Shown here: piece after piece, positions 26,153-40,342 of the stretch
Layout of the letters: each line of letters opens with the position of its first letter
Position numbering within the stretch: the first letter of the stretch is position 1
From: Dermatophagoides farinae
Taxonomy: Eukaryota > Arthropoda > Arachnida > Sarcoptiformes > Pyroglyphidae
Direction: 5' to 3'
NCBI RefSeq assembly: GCF_024713945.1
Contig: NC_134681.1
Location: forward strand, 4,441,501-4,505,500
DNA: 64,000 nt
The notes under the pieces: model-generated
The model's database searches: none
What the model was told of the DNA's origin: nothing
Seen by the model: only the letters and a program-made list of their open reading frames with translations
Made by a program: the position numbers and the translations under genes

Positions 26153-27031
26153 ATGAGCAATCAAAATTTCCTGATTGACATTGATGACAATGATGAACAG
26201 GTTAATTCATCAACATTTTTGCAAATTTTACTGTATGCAATGTGTTTTTTGATTTTTATTGTCATTTTTGTTACATTTATTCCCAGTGAAATCGAAGGTC
26301 AGTATCAATTGATTATTGTTGATTGTTCGTCGAATCGGAAGAAAAAAATCCATCTATTGTTTTTCTTTCCACTTTTAATTAGCTAAAATCCTGATTGATG
26401 ATCAAAATTTACAGAATATTACGGCTGAAAAAAAATTTTTATTGATCACACCAATAACTAACAATGATAGTGACGTTACAAATGAATTGATGAATTTGAA
26501 AAATTGGAAAATTTTATTCTGGAATGATGAAAGTATTATGGATGAATTGGATGAAATTATTTTGCCAACCACTGAAACATCATTATCATTATATTTCAAT
26601 TATTTCCTATATTACCTGTTGATTGTCATTTCAATAATATTGATTTTTACCGCTATAGAAATGTATCGAATCATCAGATATGGAATGTTTGAACGTAATT
26701 ATGATAATGATATGAATATTAAATATGAAATTTTAATTATTGAATAAATATATTCCATTTTTTTTTCACAGAAAATGCATTTGGTTTCCATTATTATTTG
26801 GATAATCTTGATGAAGATGAGTATATTTTTTTAACCCCTATTAATCCATTACCAACTGTATATCAAAATAATATGCCCAATGATGATGAAAATGCTTCAC
26901 CGGAATCTGTTGAACAAATGAATGGCGTTATTATCGATCCTGATAATAATAATAATAATAATAACATGAATGAAGGTGATAATGGTGATGATGGTGGTAA
27001 TGAAAAAAAAATCGATAACAATGATGGCTAA
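26153..27031 (+). CDS. Two-transmembrane protein, unrecognised
   Basis: Exons 26153-26297, 26383-26694 and 26772-27031 join in phase to 238 residues. Intron 1 uses GTCAGT...TTAG and intron 2 uses GTAATT...CACAG. Residues 1-20 are acidic and cytosolic-looking. TM1 is at about 21-43 (LLYAMCFLIFIVIFVTFI). A loop at about 44-118 has two N-glycosylation sequons (NIT, NDS) and an acidic patch. TM2 is at about 119-140 (FNYFLYYLLIVISIILIFTAI), and a C-terminal tail of about 98 residues is rich in Asn, Asp and Gly. No family is recognised. The loop probably faces the lumen or outside. The exon joins were chosen because they alone keep the frame open, so alternative splicing is not excluded. Confidence 0.6.
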
Positions 27032-28076
27032 TAATAATCAATAATGATAATCGAATCAAATCAAATCAAAACAATTCAATGATGATGGTGAAATGAAAAA
27101 TTAAATTTTCCAAATTCAATTCTACATATATTTGCAGTGATTAACTTGACTGAACATTTTGTTTTTTTTGAATAAAAATCCATAAATAATTGATTGATAA
27201 TGAATGATTTGCATATGCACACATTAATTATTTTACATACATATTAACATTAATGATGAATTAATGATGATGATGATGATGATTAATGATCATCATCATT
27301 TACAATATATAGGATAATAGGATGATTAAATAAACACAAACATCTTCATCAATGCTTTTTTATGATTGGTTATATTACATTACAATAAATACAACATATA
27401 TCTAGGCTTGTTTGTCGTTTTGATTATTATCATTATTTTATTATAGAGTCAATTTTGTCGTTGTTGTTGTTGTTGTTGTTGTTGCTGAAAATACTAGCTT
27501 GACTAGTAAACGTGAATGCCATGCGTAGTGATGATCATACAACCATAACAACCATGATTGATCATTGAACATTTTGGGCAGGTAAGAAAGAAAAAAAAAA
27601 TTTTTTTTTCTTTCTCTCACATGTGTAGATTGATTGATATTGGTCGAATTTTTTTTTTCATTGTTCAATCACCTTGACTTTTTTCCTTTTGTAGTGAAAA
27701 TGAAAGCATGAATTTTATTTTTTTTTTTAACTATTGAATCATCAATTACATCCGTTACGATGTTAATCTATTTACGGCAAAAAAAAAATCTATCTCTATA
27801 GCAGCTACGACAAACAAAACAAAAAAAAATGTCAAAACATTCCATAAATCCAAAATAGCAGACAATTAGCCATTAGTCATTAGTATCACGTGTGTGCCGC
27901 GGAAAATATTGTCAGTCGATTTTTTTTTCTTTTACTTTTTTTTCTGGTAAATGGTGAATTTTGTTTGTGGAAAAAAAAGGTTGCCGACATCTGTTCAATT
28001 GATAATATATATAAAAAAATGCGAAAAAAAACTAGAAAAAAAAGTGACAACAAAATACACGTGTTTTTTATTTCCC

Positions 28077-28124
<48 letters not shown>

Positions 28125-30031
28125 GTGTGCGGTTAGGATTTTTAAATTCAAGAAAAAAAAATTAAGGGAGGAAGAGAGTAAGAAAAGAATCCGAGACAAA
28201 GACGAATGTGTGTGTGTGTGGTTAATCTAAACACAGACAAAGATTACACTACGACATCAAAGCATTTGAAATTATATTATAATACATGCGGTTATTGGAT
28301 AATTGCCAAAAAAAAAAAAAAATTTTTTTTCTTTACATTCACGAATGTTCAGGTTTGATGCTTAACAACAACAGCAACATAAACTGACAGGACCGAGTAC
28401 ACACACACACAATACAATACAAGTTCAATGTTGAATCCATCAAATAATGGCCCCAAAAAAAAAAATTACAAAGAAAACCTTGAAATTCATCGCCACCCAC
28501 TCCTAACCACCACCAATTTACAACAACAGCAACAAAATCTTATGATGATCAAATAAGGAAGGAGAGAGAGAGATTTATTTCCAATTTCGTCATTAATAAT
28601 TTCATGGCCATTTTGGAAATGAAATTGAAAAATAAAAATAAAAATAAAAATTTCCTTTTTGATTGGTTGAATTTTAATTCTGCATGTAAAAAAAAGCAGA
28701 AAAAAAACAGAAAAAAAATCATTGGATCATTCAATCATTCTTCATTCTTACGTACATGAATGCCGCTGAAACAGAATCTACAACAGAATCATTCAATTCA
28801 TCCATTTCAATTTTATATATTGGTTTTTAGTTTTAGTTTTGTTTTTGTCGATTTATTTACATTAGTTTTTTTTAATTCATTCGGCATAAAAAAAAATTCT
28901 TTTTCCTTCATGCAAAATTGAACACAGATACAGACACACACACACACAAAACATACGCACAATTTTCTTTCCAATATAGTAAAATGAAGTTGGGTGAAGA
29001 AAAAAAAAAAATAACAGAATGAACATCACCACACACGCACATTTTTCAGTGAACAACAACAACAGCGACAGCGACAACAACAACAACAAAACGGAAATCG
29101 TATGTATTGAACATGAGCACATTTTCTTTTTACCAATGCTTATTCTTTCAATCAAAATAAGAAAATGGAAAATGGAAAATATGAAATGAAATGAATAAAA
29201 AAAAAATAAAATTCACAGGTTTACAAAATGATGATGATGGATATATTATCTTTCTCAATTTTTTTTTTGAAGTTATTATTCGTTTTTGTTTTTTTTTTGT
29301 TTTTTTTTTTTTGGCATCAAAATACATGTTGCCAACAATGATGACGCATCTCTTGTCTGTATATCATCATCATCATCATCATTGCATTTTTTTTCTTCTT
29401 CTTTATTTCATTTTTGTTTATTTGTTTGTTTGATTCCTTAATCAAATCCTTAGTGGTAGTGGTGGTGGTGGTGGTGTATAATTTTTTTTTTTTTTGCTAT
29501 ATGATTCTGTGTGTGTGTGAAATGATTTAAAATTAGAATATTCATTTGATGATGATGATGATGATGACGGTGATGATAAATATTAGTGATTTGAACAAAA
29601 AAAAAAAAAAAAAAATTAACGAAAACAAAATGGAGGAAAACAGAAAACAGAAACAAAAAAATCAGTATGGTATATAGAATTTTTTTTTGTTTTGTTTTAA
29701 GGAAAAAAAAACTAGAAAATTTCGATCAAGAATTGTAATCCCATGTAAAATCTGTCTATCTGTCTGTAATGATGTGTGTGCATCATCATCATCATTTTCA
29801 TCAATTCAAGTCATCATCATCATCGTTATTTGGTAGCTTTCAATTTTGTTTGATTAACAACAAATTGATTGTTATTTTTTCTGATGAAATTTTTTATTAT
29901 TGATTTGCATTTATTTCATTTTTTTTTGTTTTATTTTGTTTTGTATGAGTGAGTTTTTTTTCCATTTTCTTTCACTACTATTGTTAAACATCACACTGAA
30001 TATTGTTGTTCATTATAATAGATTCATTATA
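27032..30031. other. Non-coding, repeat-rich interval upstream of RhoGEF
   Basis: About 3 kb with no protein-like ORF. It contains GAT/CAT tracts (27267-27282), a GTT tract (27460-27483), a perfect (CT)n run at 28078-28120, CA tracts, and many poly-A/poly-T runs. An acceptor-like ATAATAG ending at 30021 suggests that the 3' part is a 5'-UTR intron of the RhoGEF gene (inference). Confidence 0.45.
28078..28120. repeat. (CT)n microsatellite, about 43 bp
   Basis: A perfect CT dinucleotide run, the longest pyrimidine/purine tract in the window. A comparable GA tract lies at 46694-46729. Confidence 0.92.
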
Positions 30032-32869
30032 ATGATAATGGATTCCAGTGAATCAATTGATATTGTTCAACATTCATCATTAATGATTACTGGCAATTGT
30101 TATGATCAAAACAATATGGATATTAAATCTCCAATTCAACAACAACAACAACAAGATTCACAATCATCGGAAAATCGATCATCACCAATATTATTATCAA
30201 CATCATCGTCATCATCATCATCCACATCATTGATGAATAAACCAAATAAATGGGCACATACATTACGTTTTAAATATAATCCAAATCAAAATACACAATG
30301 TAAAAGTAATTCATTTCTACATAAATTTAAATGTAATTGTCCATCGTCATCATCATCAACATCAACAACAACATATAGTGATAATAATAATGATGATTGT
30401 AGTAATGAACAAAATGAAAATAATCCAAATATGAAAATCAATAATAATAATAATAATGAAAATCGAATAAATCAATCATCAGATGAAACTAGAACAATTG
30501 ATGATGGTAAAATTTCCAAGAAAATAAATCGACCAAAATCAATACCATTGATGACAACAAATTCATCGCCATCCGTATTGACATCGATGATGAATCAAAA
30601 ATATCGTAAATATGAACAACGACAACAACAACAACAGCAACAGGGACAAAAAAATACAAGATCATCATCAATAACAACAGTACCGAATAAATTTAATAGT
30701 TTTTCATCATCATCACCATCACCATCACCATCATCATCATCATCATTATTATTGTTGAAGACAAATTATGATGAAAAAATCATCAACAACAATAATCAAA
30801 ACCAGCAAGCAATTCAAAATAAAAATATAACCACCACCACCAATAATAATAATAATAATAACAACAATGGTAATGATAATGAAAAACAAAATAGACAATC
30901 AAAATCATATAATGATCAATTAAATGAACAAAATTCAAATGAATCGTTTATAAATAACAATAATAATGATGATGGTGGTGGTGAACAAAATATTAATCTC
31001 AATTCAGATGATGATGAATGTTTGAATATTTCACCCGAATTCAAAGTAAGTCGTCATTTTTTTTTTTTTTTTTTTTGGTTGTTCAATATTATAGGTTCAA
31101 ATTGTTCAAATCAAAAATCACACATAAACACGCATTTATTTTTTCTGTGGTTTTTTTTCTCTCTATCCTTTTTCTCCTCAACATTCATACTGACAAACAC
31201 ACACTATACACGTGAATATAAATTGTTTAGGATCGCCGTTGGGATGTGGTCAACGAATTATTTGATACTGAAAAACGTTATTGTGAAATATTAAAAATTC
31301 TATACAATAAATATATATTACGTTGTATAATGGCAACAAATATGGCTGAAACAAATACAAAATCATCTCGTTATAATAATAACAATCAAATGATTTATGG
31401 AACAATGCCAAGAATGAATTCAGCAGCAGCAACAGCAACAACATTACCACAATCACCAATCGGTAATAATATTTCTAATAATAATAATAATAATCAACTA
31501 CAAGGTCAACAACAACAACAACAACAAGCAAATACAATTTGTCCTGAATATCTAAAAACAATAATAGAGTTATGGCCCATTGCAATGGGTATACATACAA
31601 AATTTTTAAAAAATTTACGTATAGCTAAATCAAATTGGTCAATGACACCATCACCATTATTGGGTAAAATAATTGAATCATTATTACAGGAAAAATTGCT
31701 TGATTTTTATCTTTGTATGGTTGAAAATTATTTTCGTATTGCATTCATATTGAAATTAATGAGTGAACCACGTTGTACCAAGAATCATCATCATCATCAT
31801 CATCATCATCATAAACAGCAACAACAACAACAACAGCAGCAGCAGCACAATTTCAACCAAAACCAAAACCATCATCAACATCATAATCATAATACTCAAC
31901 AACAACAGCAAGGATATCGTTTGTCACGGTCAAGTTTTGAAAAAAAATTTCAACGTAATAGCGGTGATCAACAAAATTTGGTTGATGATTTAATAGCAAC
32001 GAATTTGGCAAACAACAACAACAGCATTCAACAACAAAATACAATTATTGGAAAAGAAATGAAAAAGAACAATAATAATGAAAATGAGAAAAATAATATG
32101 ATGACCTCAATAAAACGAAGCCAAAGTGAAAGGATGACCTTTCAGGATATGATCATATTCACTATACAACGTTTTCCAAAATATAGTATGTTCATTACAA
32201 GATTAATTGCCGTGACACCTCAAGATCATAATGATTATGAATCATTACAACAAGCAAAAGGTAAATTTTGTTTTCTGTTCTCGTTTTTTTTTGTGGTACC
32301 ATATATATATTGTTTATTTGTTCACCCTACCCATAAAAATGATTTATAAATGAATGTCATATGAATTCATTTGTGGTTTTATTTTTATTTTTTTTTATTT
32401 TTTACTTTATGCCTCATTCATAATCATCATCATCATCATCATCATTTTGTTTTCAACACATAAAGAAAAATTGCAAATATTTCTAGATAAAATAGGTCGA
32501 CCAGATCAACCATCAAGTATACCGTGTTGGCAAAAACAGACACCACAACGACCAATCACAATACAGATGAAAGATTTAGCCACATTGATTGATGAAACAC
32601 AATGGATTTGTAATCAATATCCATCCGATTGTTTAGTGTATATATTTGATAATTTATTAATAAAAAAACAACGTAAACAACAGGAAACTGATGGTGCATT
32701 ATTTGTATTATCAGATTCTGTTTTACTTGCCGAAAAAATTAATCGAAATAAACGAAGATCATTTAGTCATGAATATCGATTACAACAGATGATACCGATT
32801 GAAAATCTTGATCTTAGATGTCAATGTTGGCAACGAAATCTGAATAATAATAATAATAATAATGCACAT

Positions 32870-32907
<38 letters not shown>

Positions 32908-35900
32908 ACAACAACAACAACAACAGTGTTTATTTTTTGATCAACAACAATCATTTATTAATAATTTATTCATGGAAACGACAATTCAATCAGAATTTAT
33001 AGGTCCATTATATAATTGTCCTGGCTGTATTGATACATTACATTTAGATGTACAAAAAATATATGAATTACAAAGTTTATCAACTGAAATTGAAACATTA
33101 CCAATTCGTCGTACAATTGAACGTACATTCACCAATTATCTATTGTTAATTGTTAAACAATTAGCTGAAATGAAAGAAAGTTTATTTCGTTGTTCAAAAG
33201 AACGTACAGTAGATTTATTGATTACAACACAATTGGATAGAAATTATTGTTCAGAATTTAGTAATGGATTTAATAATTACATTATAAACAACAACAACAA
33301 TAATAATAATGATAATAATAATAATGATAATGATGTACAAATTGATGGACAATCTGATAATATTATGACAACACAAGTACGTGCAACACATTATAGATGT
33401 GAATTACATCGTAAATTAATCAATAATGATGGTATCAATAACAATAACAATAATGGTGGAAATGGTGGTGGTCCAATAAATACATCGATAATCAATAATT
33501 CAAATAATATAAATGATGATCTACTATTCAGTATTACATTTGATAATATTGAAAAAAGACGTGATTTTGAATTGTTCATTGGTTGGCTTCGTGAATTGAT
33601 TTTGAAATCTAGATTTCAGCTTAATTATCTTGGTATTATACCATATCCGTAAGTATTGTATATTTTTTTTGTTTTGTTTCTGTTGCTTGTTTGAAATTGA
33701 ATTGTTTGTTTTTTTTACTTCTTCTTGAACAGACATGAACGTACAAAAATACCATTTAAATGTGCTGAACCAGTAATTGGTTTAGATCATATTTGGATCT
33801 GTAATTCAGATCAATCATATGGTCAGATTAGTGTTCTATCAATGAATCAAAAACCAGGCACAGTTATTTCATCCAATTTTATTTGTAGTAATAAAATTGT
33901 TTGCATGAAAGCTGTACCGCCTACATGTCCAACAAAAAATTTTCATCATAATCAATCCAAATCAGAACATTTATCATCACCTGTACAACAACAACAACAA
34001 CAGCAACACCAACAACAACAACAACAATATTATCATCAACGTGAACGTAATCGACGTTCATTTCTATACAATATTGATGATCCATCATCAATTACAAACA
34101 ACGATATGAATAATCATCATCATTATTTACTTAAATATCGACAAACTGTACCAGCATTAGAAAGAAAACGTAAATCTAATAATCGTTATAAAAATATGGA
34201 ATCTATTCCAAGTACTCGTTCGGATGAATTATTTGATTCAAGTTATCATTCCTCATTACCATCAGCAACAGCATCAGCAGCAGCAACAGATGAATATATG
34301 AATATTTTGTCAAAAATTGATTGTATGGCTAATAATGTTAATGATGATGATGATATTGGCAATGATAAAACAACAACTACAAATTCATCATCATCATCAT
34401 CAATATTAATACGTAATAGACTTTTATCACAAAAACAACGATCATTAGAAACAACAGATTTTGAAAACAATTATCAAACAATTGATACAAATATTGAACC
34501 AATATTGGGCACTACTAAACATCATAGACGTAGTATTTCAATATCACCAGATTCACCAACAATGTGGCTAGGCACAATTAATGGTGAATTATTGATTTAT
34601 TCTGGTTTAAATTCAGTACGAATTGGAAAAAAATCTAAAATTGAATTAAATTCTGCCATTGAAACAATTGAATATTATCGACAAAAAGTTTATGTTTGTT
34701 TAGCTAATCAAACGGTGGCTATATTCGGTATAAATAATCAAGGATATTGGCAAATTAAACCAGAACGTTTCGTAAACGATTGCCATTGTCATAGAATCTG
34801 TATTGTTGCCGAATTTGAAACATTATGGACAACATCATTGAATATGATTTTTATACGTGATGTTCAACTTAATCGTTTGACGGTATGGTTGAATTGAAAT
34901 GAATTTATTATTTTTTTAACAAAAAAAAAAAAAAAAATGTTTCTGACCACCCACATAGGAACCTATCCATGTACATGAAATGGATGAAATTGATTTCATT
35001 GTAGAGAATAATCAAACGATATGTGTGGCATCATCAACCAATTCGATTGTCTATCGTTTTCAAGCTAATGAACCATATGAATTATTGCAAACAATTTCTG
35101 TGGAATCATCAATGGGAAAAGGTATTTTTTTTTTTTGGAAATTTTTCATTTTTATTCGAAAAAAAAGTTTTATTCATAAAATATGTTTTATTCATTTTCT
35201 TTTCACAATAATGACTGTCAATAGCATTAAATATACCATCAGAAGCAATAATTGCATCAGATTTTATGACAATAACAGCAATGCATTCAGTACGTGATCG
35301 AATATTATTAGGCACTGCTGTTGGTGTTATTGTCATATTGGATAAAGCCAATACATTGGATATAGGTTTGCATGTTATATATTGATTTTATTTTATCTAA
35401 TAATAACTGATATATAATTCGGATTAATTAATTTCAGTATCAAATGGACATCGTAGTCAGGTAAAATTTCTGACTAGTCTTTTATCCATTGATGGTGATC
35501 AATATATTATATCCGGTGGTGAAGGTCATGATCGATTTGTTAGTTTAGATGAAATGACATCCGTTACTCCTGGTACATTAAGTAATCAATTTAAAAATTA
35601 TATTAAAACAATTGCTGTAAGTAGCTGAACAATTGAATCGAATTTTGATCAATTTGAATGAATCAATAATTTTTTTTTTCTTAAAAACAGCGACATTTTT
35701 TACGTGGTCGATCATCAGGCAGTAGTAGTGGTAGTGGTGGTAATATTTCATCACCTTCATCATCTTTTTCATCAATAAATATGAATCTACCATCTCCAAT
35801 TGGACCAATACAATCATCATCAAGAGATCATCTTTTAACACCATTAGTTGAATCAACTAATACTACACCGGTTAATCAATCACCAGTACCACCAATTAGT

Positions 35901-36332
35901 GATTATAATAATGGCAATCAACAACGAAAATTATCGGCATGTGAAGCAATGATTTATCTATCACCTAAGACAGGAAACAATATGATTGATAATAATAATC
36001 ATAATCATCATCGATCTAAATCTGAATCATCAACACCATCAACACCTGAACCTGAACCATCATCATCATCATTATTATCATCACCATCACCATCATTAGC
36101 AGCAAATTCAACATCACCAACTTTGCCGCAATCATTAGCAACAGAAGCAGCAGTGCCACCACCACCGCTTCCTCCACCACCACCACCTCCACCTCCCCCA
36201 CCGCCTCCACCGTCATCTTCATCTTCAGGATCGTTAAAATCAAGAACATCATCGTCATCAACCGTATCAATAACGATGAACGATGAGATTGATACACAAA
36301 ACTATATACTTAGCTGGCAAATTCAATTTTAA
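30032..36332 (+). CDS. Rho guanine nucleotide exchange factor, DH-PH plus C-terminal propeller (ARHGEF10/17 type)
   Basis: Eight exons (30032-31045, 31231-32260, 32466-33648, 33733-34882, 34959-35121, 35225-35365, 35438-35616, 35691-36332) join in phase to 1833 residues. RhoGEFs load GTP on Rho GTPases to drive actin contractility. Domain order: disordered Ser/Asn/Gln N-terminus (1-337); DH domain opening with RRWDVVNELFDTEKRYCEIL at about 340 and closing with MTFQDMIIFTIQRFPKYSMFITRLI; PH-like region in exon 3; then a propeller-like region in exons 4-7 with LDHIWICNSD, PTMWLGTINGELLIYS, ILLGTAVGVIVIL and the final NGHRSQVKFLT...YIISGGEGHDRF. These are the marks of the ARHGEF10/ARHGEF17 group. 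The tail is proline-rich (PPPPPLPPP type). Long His, Gln and Asn runs interrupt the DH and PH domains. Start: 30032, or 30038 in the same frame. Confidence 0.85.
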
Positions 36333-36678
36333 TCGAATAAATAGAAAATAGAAAATTATTCACTCATTTGGCTTAATAATACAATATTAATATTAGTTTT
36401 TTTTTCACATTTAAAAAAAATGATGAATAAATAAACAGATTCTTTATTAATTGTTTGTTCATTGCGTTTCCATTTTCCATTTATTAAACAAATGAGCAGA
36501 TTGAATTTTGTTTTTGTTTTTATTACACCGTAATACAAATGCCATCTGTTGATCAAAATTTTAAATTCACTCACATTAATTCGATTTTTCTGTGATGTTT
36601 CATTGTTGTTATGAAAATAGTATAATTGATTGTTGTTTGTGAGTGATTTAATAGTTTGGGTTCAACGTAACAACGACG
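36333..36678. other. Short intergenic region between RhoGEF and gdl
   Basis: 346 bp between two same-strand genes. It holds the 3' end of RhoGEF and the promoter or 5' UTR of gdl. No other feature is seen. Confidence 0.4.
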
Positions 36679-37540
36679 ATGGCGACCACGACGAATATTT
36701 CGTCATCGGATACGAATATCAACAATCAATTAGCATTCGATACGGCCAATTCGGAAACTCATCAATATTATTTGGATCGTCTTAAATCGATGGTTGAAAA
36801 TGATAATTCCAGGTTTGTGTGCATGAATATCAATGAATGAATAATAATTAATAATAAACATTAATTTGTATTCGTTAAATAGCCATATGAAAAAATATAT
36901 CAATGATCAATTATTATCCGATCTGGCTACAAGTCTGTTGGATCAAACAGTTATTAACATATTGATTATGTTACGTCTACAACAAGTGAATAATGAACGT
37001 GAATTGATGCAACAACGTGATTCAATGATTGCCAAACTTGATGGTAAAGAATTTCCTAATTAATCATTCATTAATCTCATCCAATGTTTTTTCCCATTGT
37101 ATTTATTCAAGCTAAACGAAATAGTAAAATCGAACAAGTTGAGAAAAAATTTGCCAATGGTGAGATTACATCATTTAAACGTGATGATCTACTCAAGGTA
37201 AATGATTGTTGTTGTTGCTGCTGTTTTGTTTTAATTTTTTTTTCAAATGTTTTTGTTATCAGGAAATGAAAAAACATTACGAAGAGAAAATCGTATCGAT
37301 CGATATGCATCTTTTAAATCTTGTGGATAAAAATGTATATAAATGATTTATGGTGAATTCATTATTGATCCATTTATTCTCAAACAGGTACGTGAACAAC
37401 AGAAAACATTGATGGATGCTGAAATACCTGGTTTCCATATTACGAATAATTCACATGAAATTGAAGCTCAAGTTAAATTGTTGAATTTCATTGAACAAAT
37501 TATCAATCTAAGTGATGAATCAAAATTGGCAATAAATTGA
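36679..37540 (+). CDS. gdl: Gonadal/DGCR6 family protein
   Basis: Five exons (36679-36812, 36883-37043, 37112-37197, 37263-37334, 37388-37540) join in phase to 201 residues, close to the DGCR6 size of about 200-220. The family (Drosophila gonadal, vertebrate DGCR6) has no established biochemical activity; the protein is mostly helical. Seen: 'LLSDLATSLLDQTV' (family: LSDLALALLDGTV), a charged coiled-coil middle (ERELMQQRD ... KKFANGEITSFKRDDLLKEMKKHYEEK), and 'REQQKTLMDAEIPGFHITNNSHEIEAQVKLLNFI', matching the family's REQQxTLEKAGVPGFxVTxNPxEI signature. It is tail to tail with fibulin, only 115 bp between stop codons, so the 3' UTRs probably overlap. Confidence 0.92.
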
Positions 37541-37655
37541 ATTAATTACGGAAAAGAAATCAAAAAAAAAAAAAATTCAATCAAAAATCAAATTCATCTG
37601 AAAATAATCGATACGAACAAAATGATAAATGTTTTTTTTTTAAAAGAAAGTGAAA

Positions 37656-40342
37656 TCAAAATTTATCGAATTCACTAACAAATAATGTTAATATTGATCG
37701 TTGTCGTGTAAATGTTCCTAATCGATATCCGGTGGACAATAATTCTAATTCAATTTTTTGTGGTCCATACAATGGCCAAATAATTTCAACATTTGCTTCA
37801 TTTCCACGTTCATTTAAACGTAAATGAAAATGGCTACGTTCAGCTAATTGAAAATCGTTTGAATTAGGATCATATTGTTTCATCAATTCTGGATATTGTA
37901 TTGGTAGCCCGTAAGCATTATTCAATTGTAATGTAAAATATGCCCGATTCTTTGGTTGTGAATCTAAACGTACTGTATATAAATACATTGAATTTGTACC
38001 ATTTAAAAATCTTGTTTTTGTACGATAAATTGAATAATAAAGATAATCATTTTGATGATAATCATTCAGCGATTGAAGTTGTTTATATTTATCCATCCAT
38101 ATACATTGAATACTGTTTTTTTTATATAATGATCAAAAAAAAACGAATTACGATCATGTTATATTGAATATCGACCTACCTTTGTTTTGTACGTCTAAAT
38201 TCATATCCAATTGGACATTCAATATCAGCACATTCATATGATCCAATTAAATTGATACAATGTTTTCTTGATGATGGTATCAATAATGAATATGGACAAA
38301 TTGTATGATCATCACATTCATTTACATCAGCACAATGATTACCAGTTTCTTGTTGGAAACCTTTTGGACATTCACATCGATATGAACCAATTTGATTACG
38401 ACAAATACCATGACATTCTGTTTGATAAATTAATTCTGATGATGATGATGATAATAATGATGATTGACTATTGGATACACTGTCAAACGGATGCCAATCC
38501 ATACATTCATCAATATCTGTACAATTATGTTTATTTGCCATTAATTGATAACCATTAAAACATTCACATCTATAACCACCGATTGTATTCACACATGAAT
38601 GTTCACAATAATTCCATTCATATCGTAGACATTCATTTACATCTTGACATCGTTTTGTTATTGTATCCCAAACGAAACCAATACCACAACCACATCGATA
38701 TGATCCAATTGTATTGAAACAGGTCATTGATTGTCGATTACATTCCATAATAATATCAACTTGAAGACATTCATTCGTATCGACACATTGCCTATGTTGA
38801 TTCAATTCATAACCAGGTTTACAAGGACATTGATAATAGCCATCACTATTTTTACATTGTTGATTAGGTCCACATCGATCTATTTGTTCAAAACATTCAT
38901 CGATATCTTCACATATCATTTCTATGAAATGAAGTGATTAATTAATAGAAATCATCATTCTTTTATTTTATATAAATTTCACTACCTTTTGGATTAAATC
39001 GATATCCAGTTGAACAAATTGATACACATTCAAATTCATCGTTATTATCTGCTTTCAGAATGCATCTTTCCGTTGGTAAACAAGGATCATTAAAACAGGG
39101 ATTTTGTTTCGGTTGACAAAGGCCAGTTTCATAATCGAATACCATATTTGATTGTTCACAATTTGTTCGACGACAAAATCCATTAACTAATGCTTGACCT
39201 TTGGGGCAACGAATACGATCACATTTAAATGAACCTTGTGTATTACGGCAACTATAATCAGGACCACAATGATGAATATTTAATTGACATTCATCAATAT
39301 CATCACATTCGTATGTATCAGCATTAATTGTATAACCTGTGCCACAATCTTGAACTCTAACACATAAAAATGATCCAATTGTATTATCACATCTTAATGC
39401 TTCATGGCAGGTATGTGTTCCAATTTGGCATTCATTTATATCTTTGCATATTTGTTCAATTCGATCCCAACGAAAACCAATTGAACAATTATGATTATCA
39501 TCACTGGTATTTTCCTTTTGATTATTATCTGAATTTTCAATCACAATTGATTGATCATCATCAATCGTAATGTCTACCATTCCATTTGCATAATCAAATT
39601 CACTTAAATCAATATCATCTATTGTTATAATTGTTTCATTGTTACGATTGTATGAATAAATTTGTTGACGACAGCATTCAAAAAATGGTGATGGCAATAA
39701 TTGATTTTCAACAATACTCCAAACGGATGATAATTGATAATTAATAATTCTATTCATTCGATGACAATGTTGTAATGAACCAAAATAATTGGCAACTGAT
39801 ATGCCAGAAATGCATTCTTTACAGCAACGATATGATTCCTGATCATATGTTGATGAATGTTTACGTAAAAATTGTTCTTCACATGTTGTTATTTGTGTAT
39901 GATTCATTACCAAAATAGCCATCGAACGGCCAACATTACAACGTTGTTCCCATAATGACTGTTGACAGCATACCTGATAGATTTGTTCACAGAATGTTTG
40001 TTCAAATGGTGTGTTTAATTTTTTACGTATTCTTGTTATTCTTTTTGTTTTTGTTGAACAACTTTTTGAATCATGATCTCTGCCTATTGTATGTCCTACT
40101 GAACAACATCTTCGTAATGGATCTATTAATAAATTTTTTCGATATTTAAAATCAATTGATGATTCAGATGAATCATCAACAATATTTGTGGTCATTATCG
40201 TAGATTGAGCCATTGAATCTGAAGAAAGAAAGAAAAAAATTGAAATTGCAAATTTTATTTTCATTCACTTTTTTATCTACTTACTAATGATCATAGTGAT
40301 CAATATAATAAACGACAACATTGTCGTTACATTTAACATCAT
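37656..40342 (-). CDS. Fibulin-like extracellular matrix glycoprotein
   Basis: Four exons (40342-40285, 40218-38986, 38921-38180, 38112-37656) join in phase to 829 residues. Fibulins are secreted calcium-dependent basement-membrane and elastic-fibre proteins. Seen: a signal peptide (MMLNVTTMLSFIILITMIINSMAQS) split by intron 1; an N-terminal Cys-rich region with CC pairs at about residues 57, 103, 151 and 201, resembling the anaphylatoxin-like modules of fibulin-1/2; an acidic linker; then a chain of EGF modules, seven opening with the calcium-binding motif D-x-[ND]-E-C, many with the hydroxylatable C-x-N-x-x-G-[SG]-[YF]-x-C; and a C-terminal fibulin-type domain of about 140 residues ending LTLFVSEFDKF. 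The order matches fibulin-1. A Ser-rich insert interrupts one EGF module near 38420-38480. Confidence 0.88.

Noticed and set aside
29450-29656. His-rich minus-strand frame with HHHHHH runs
   Set aside because: Made entirely from GAT/GGT repeats; no neighbouring exon or domain supports it.
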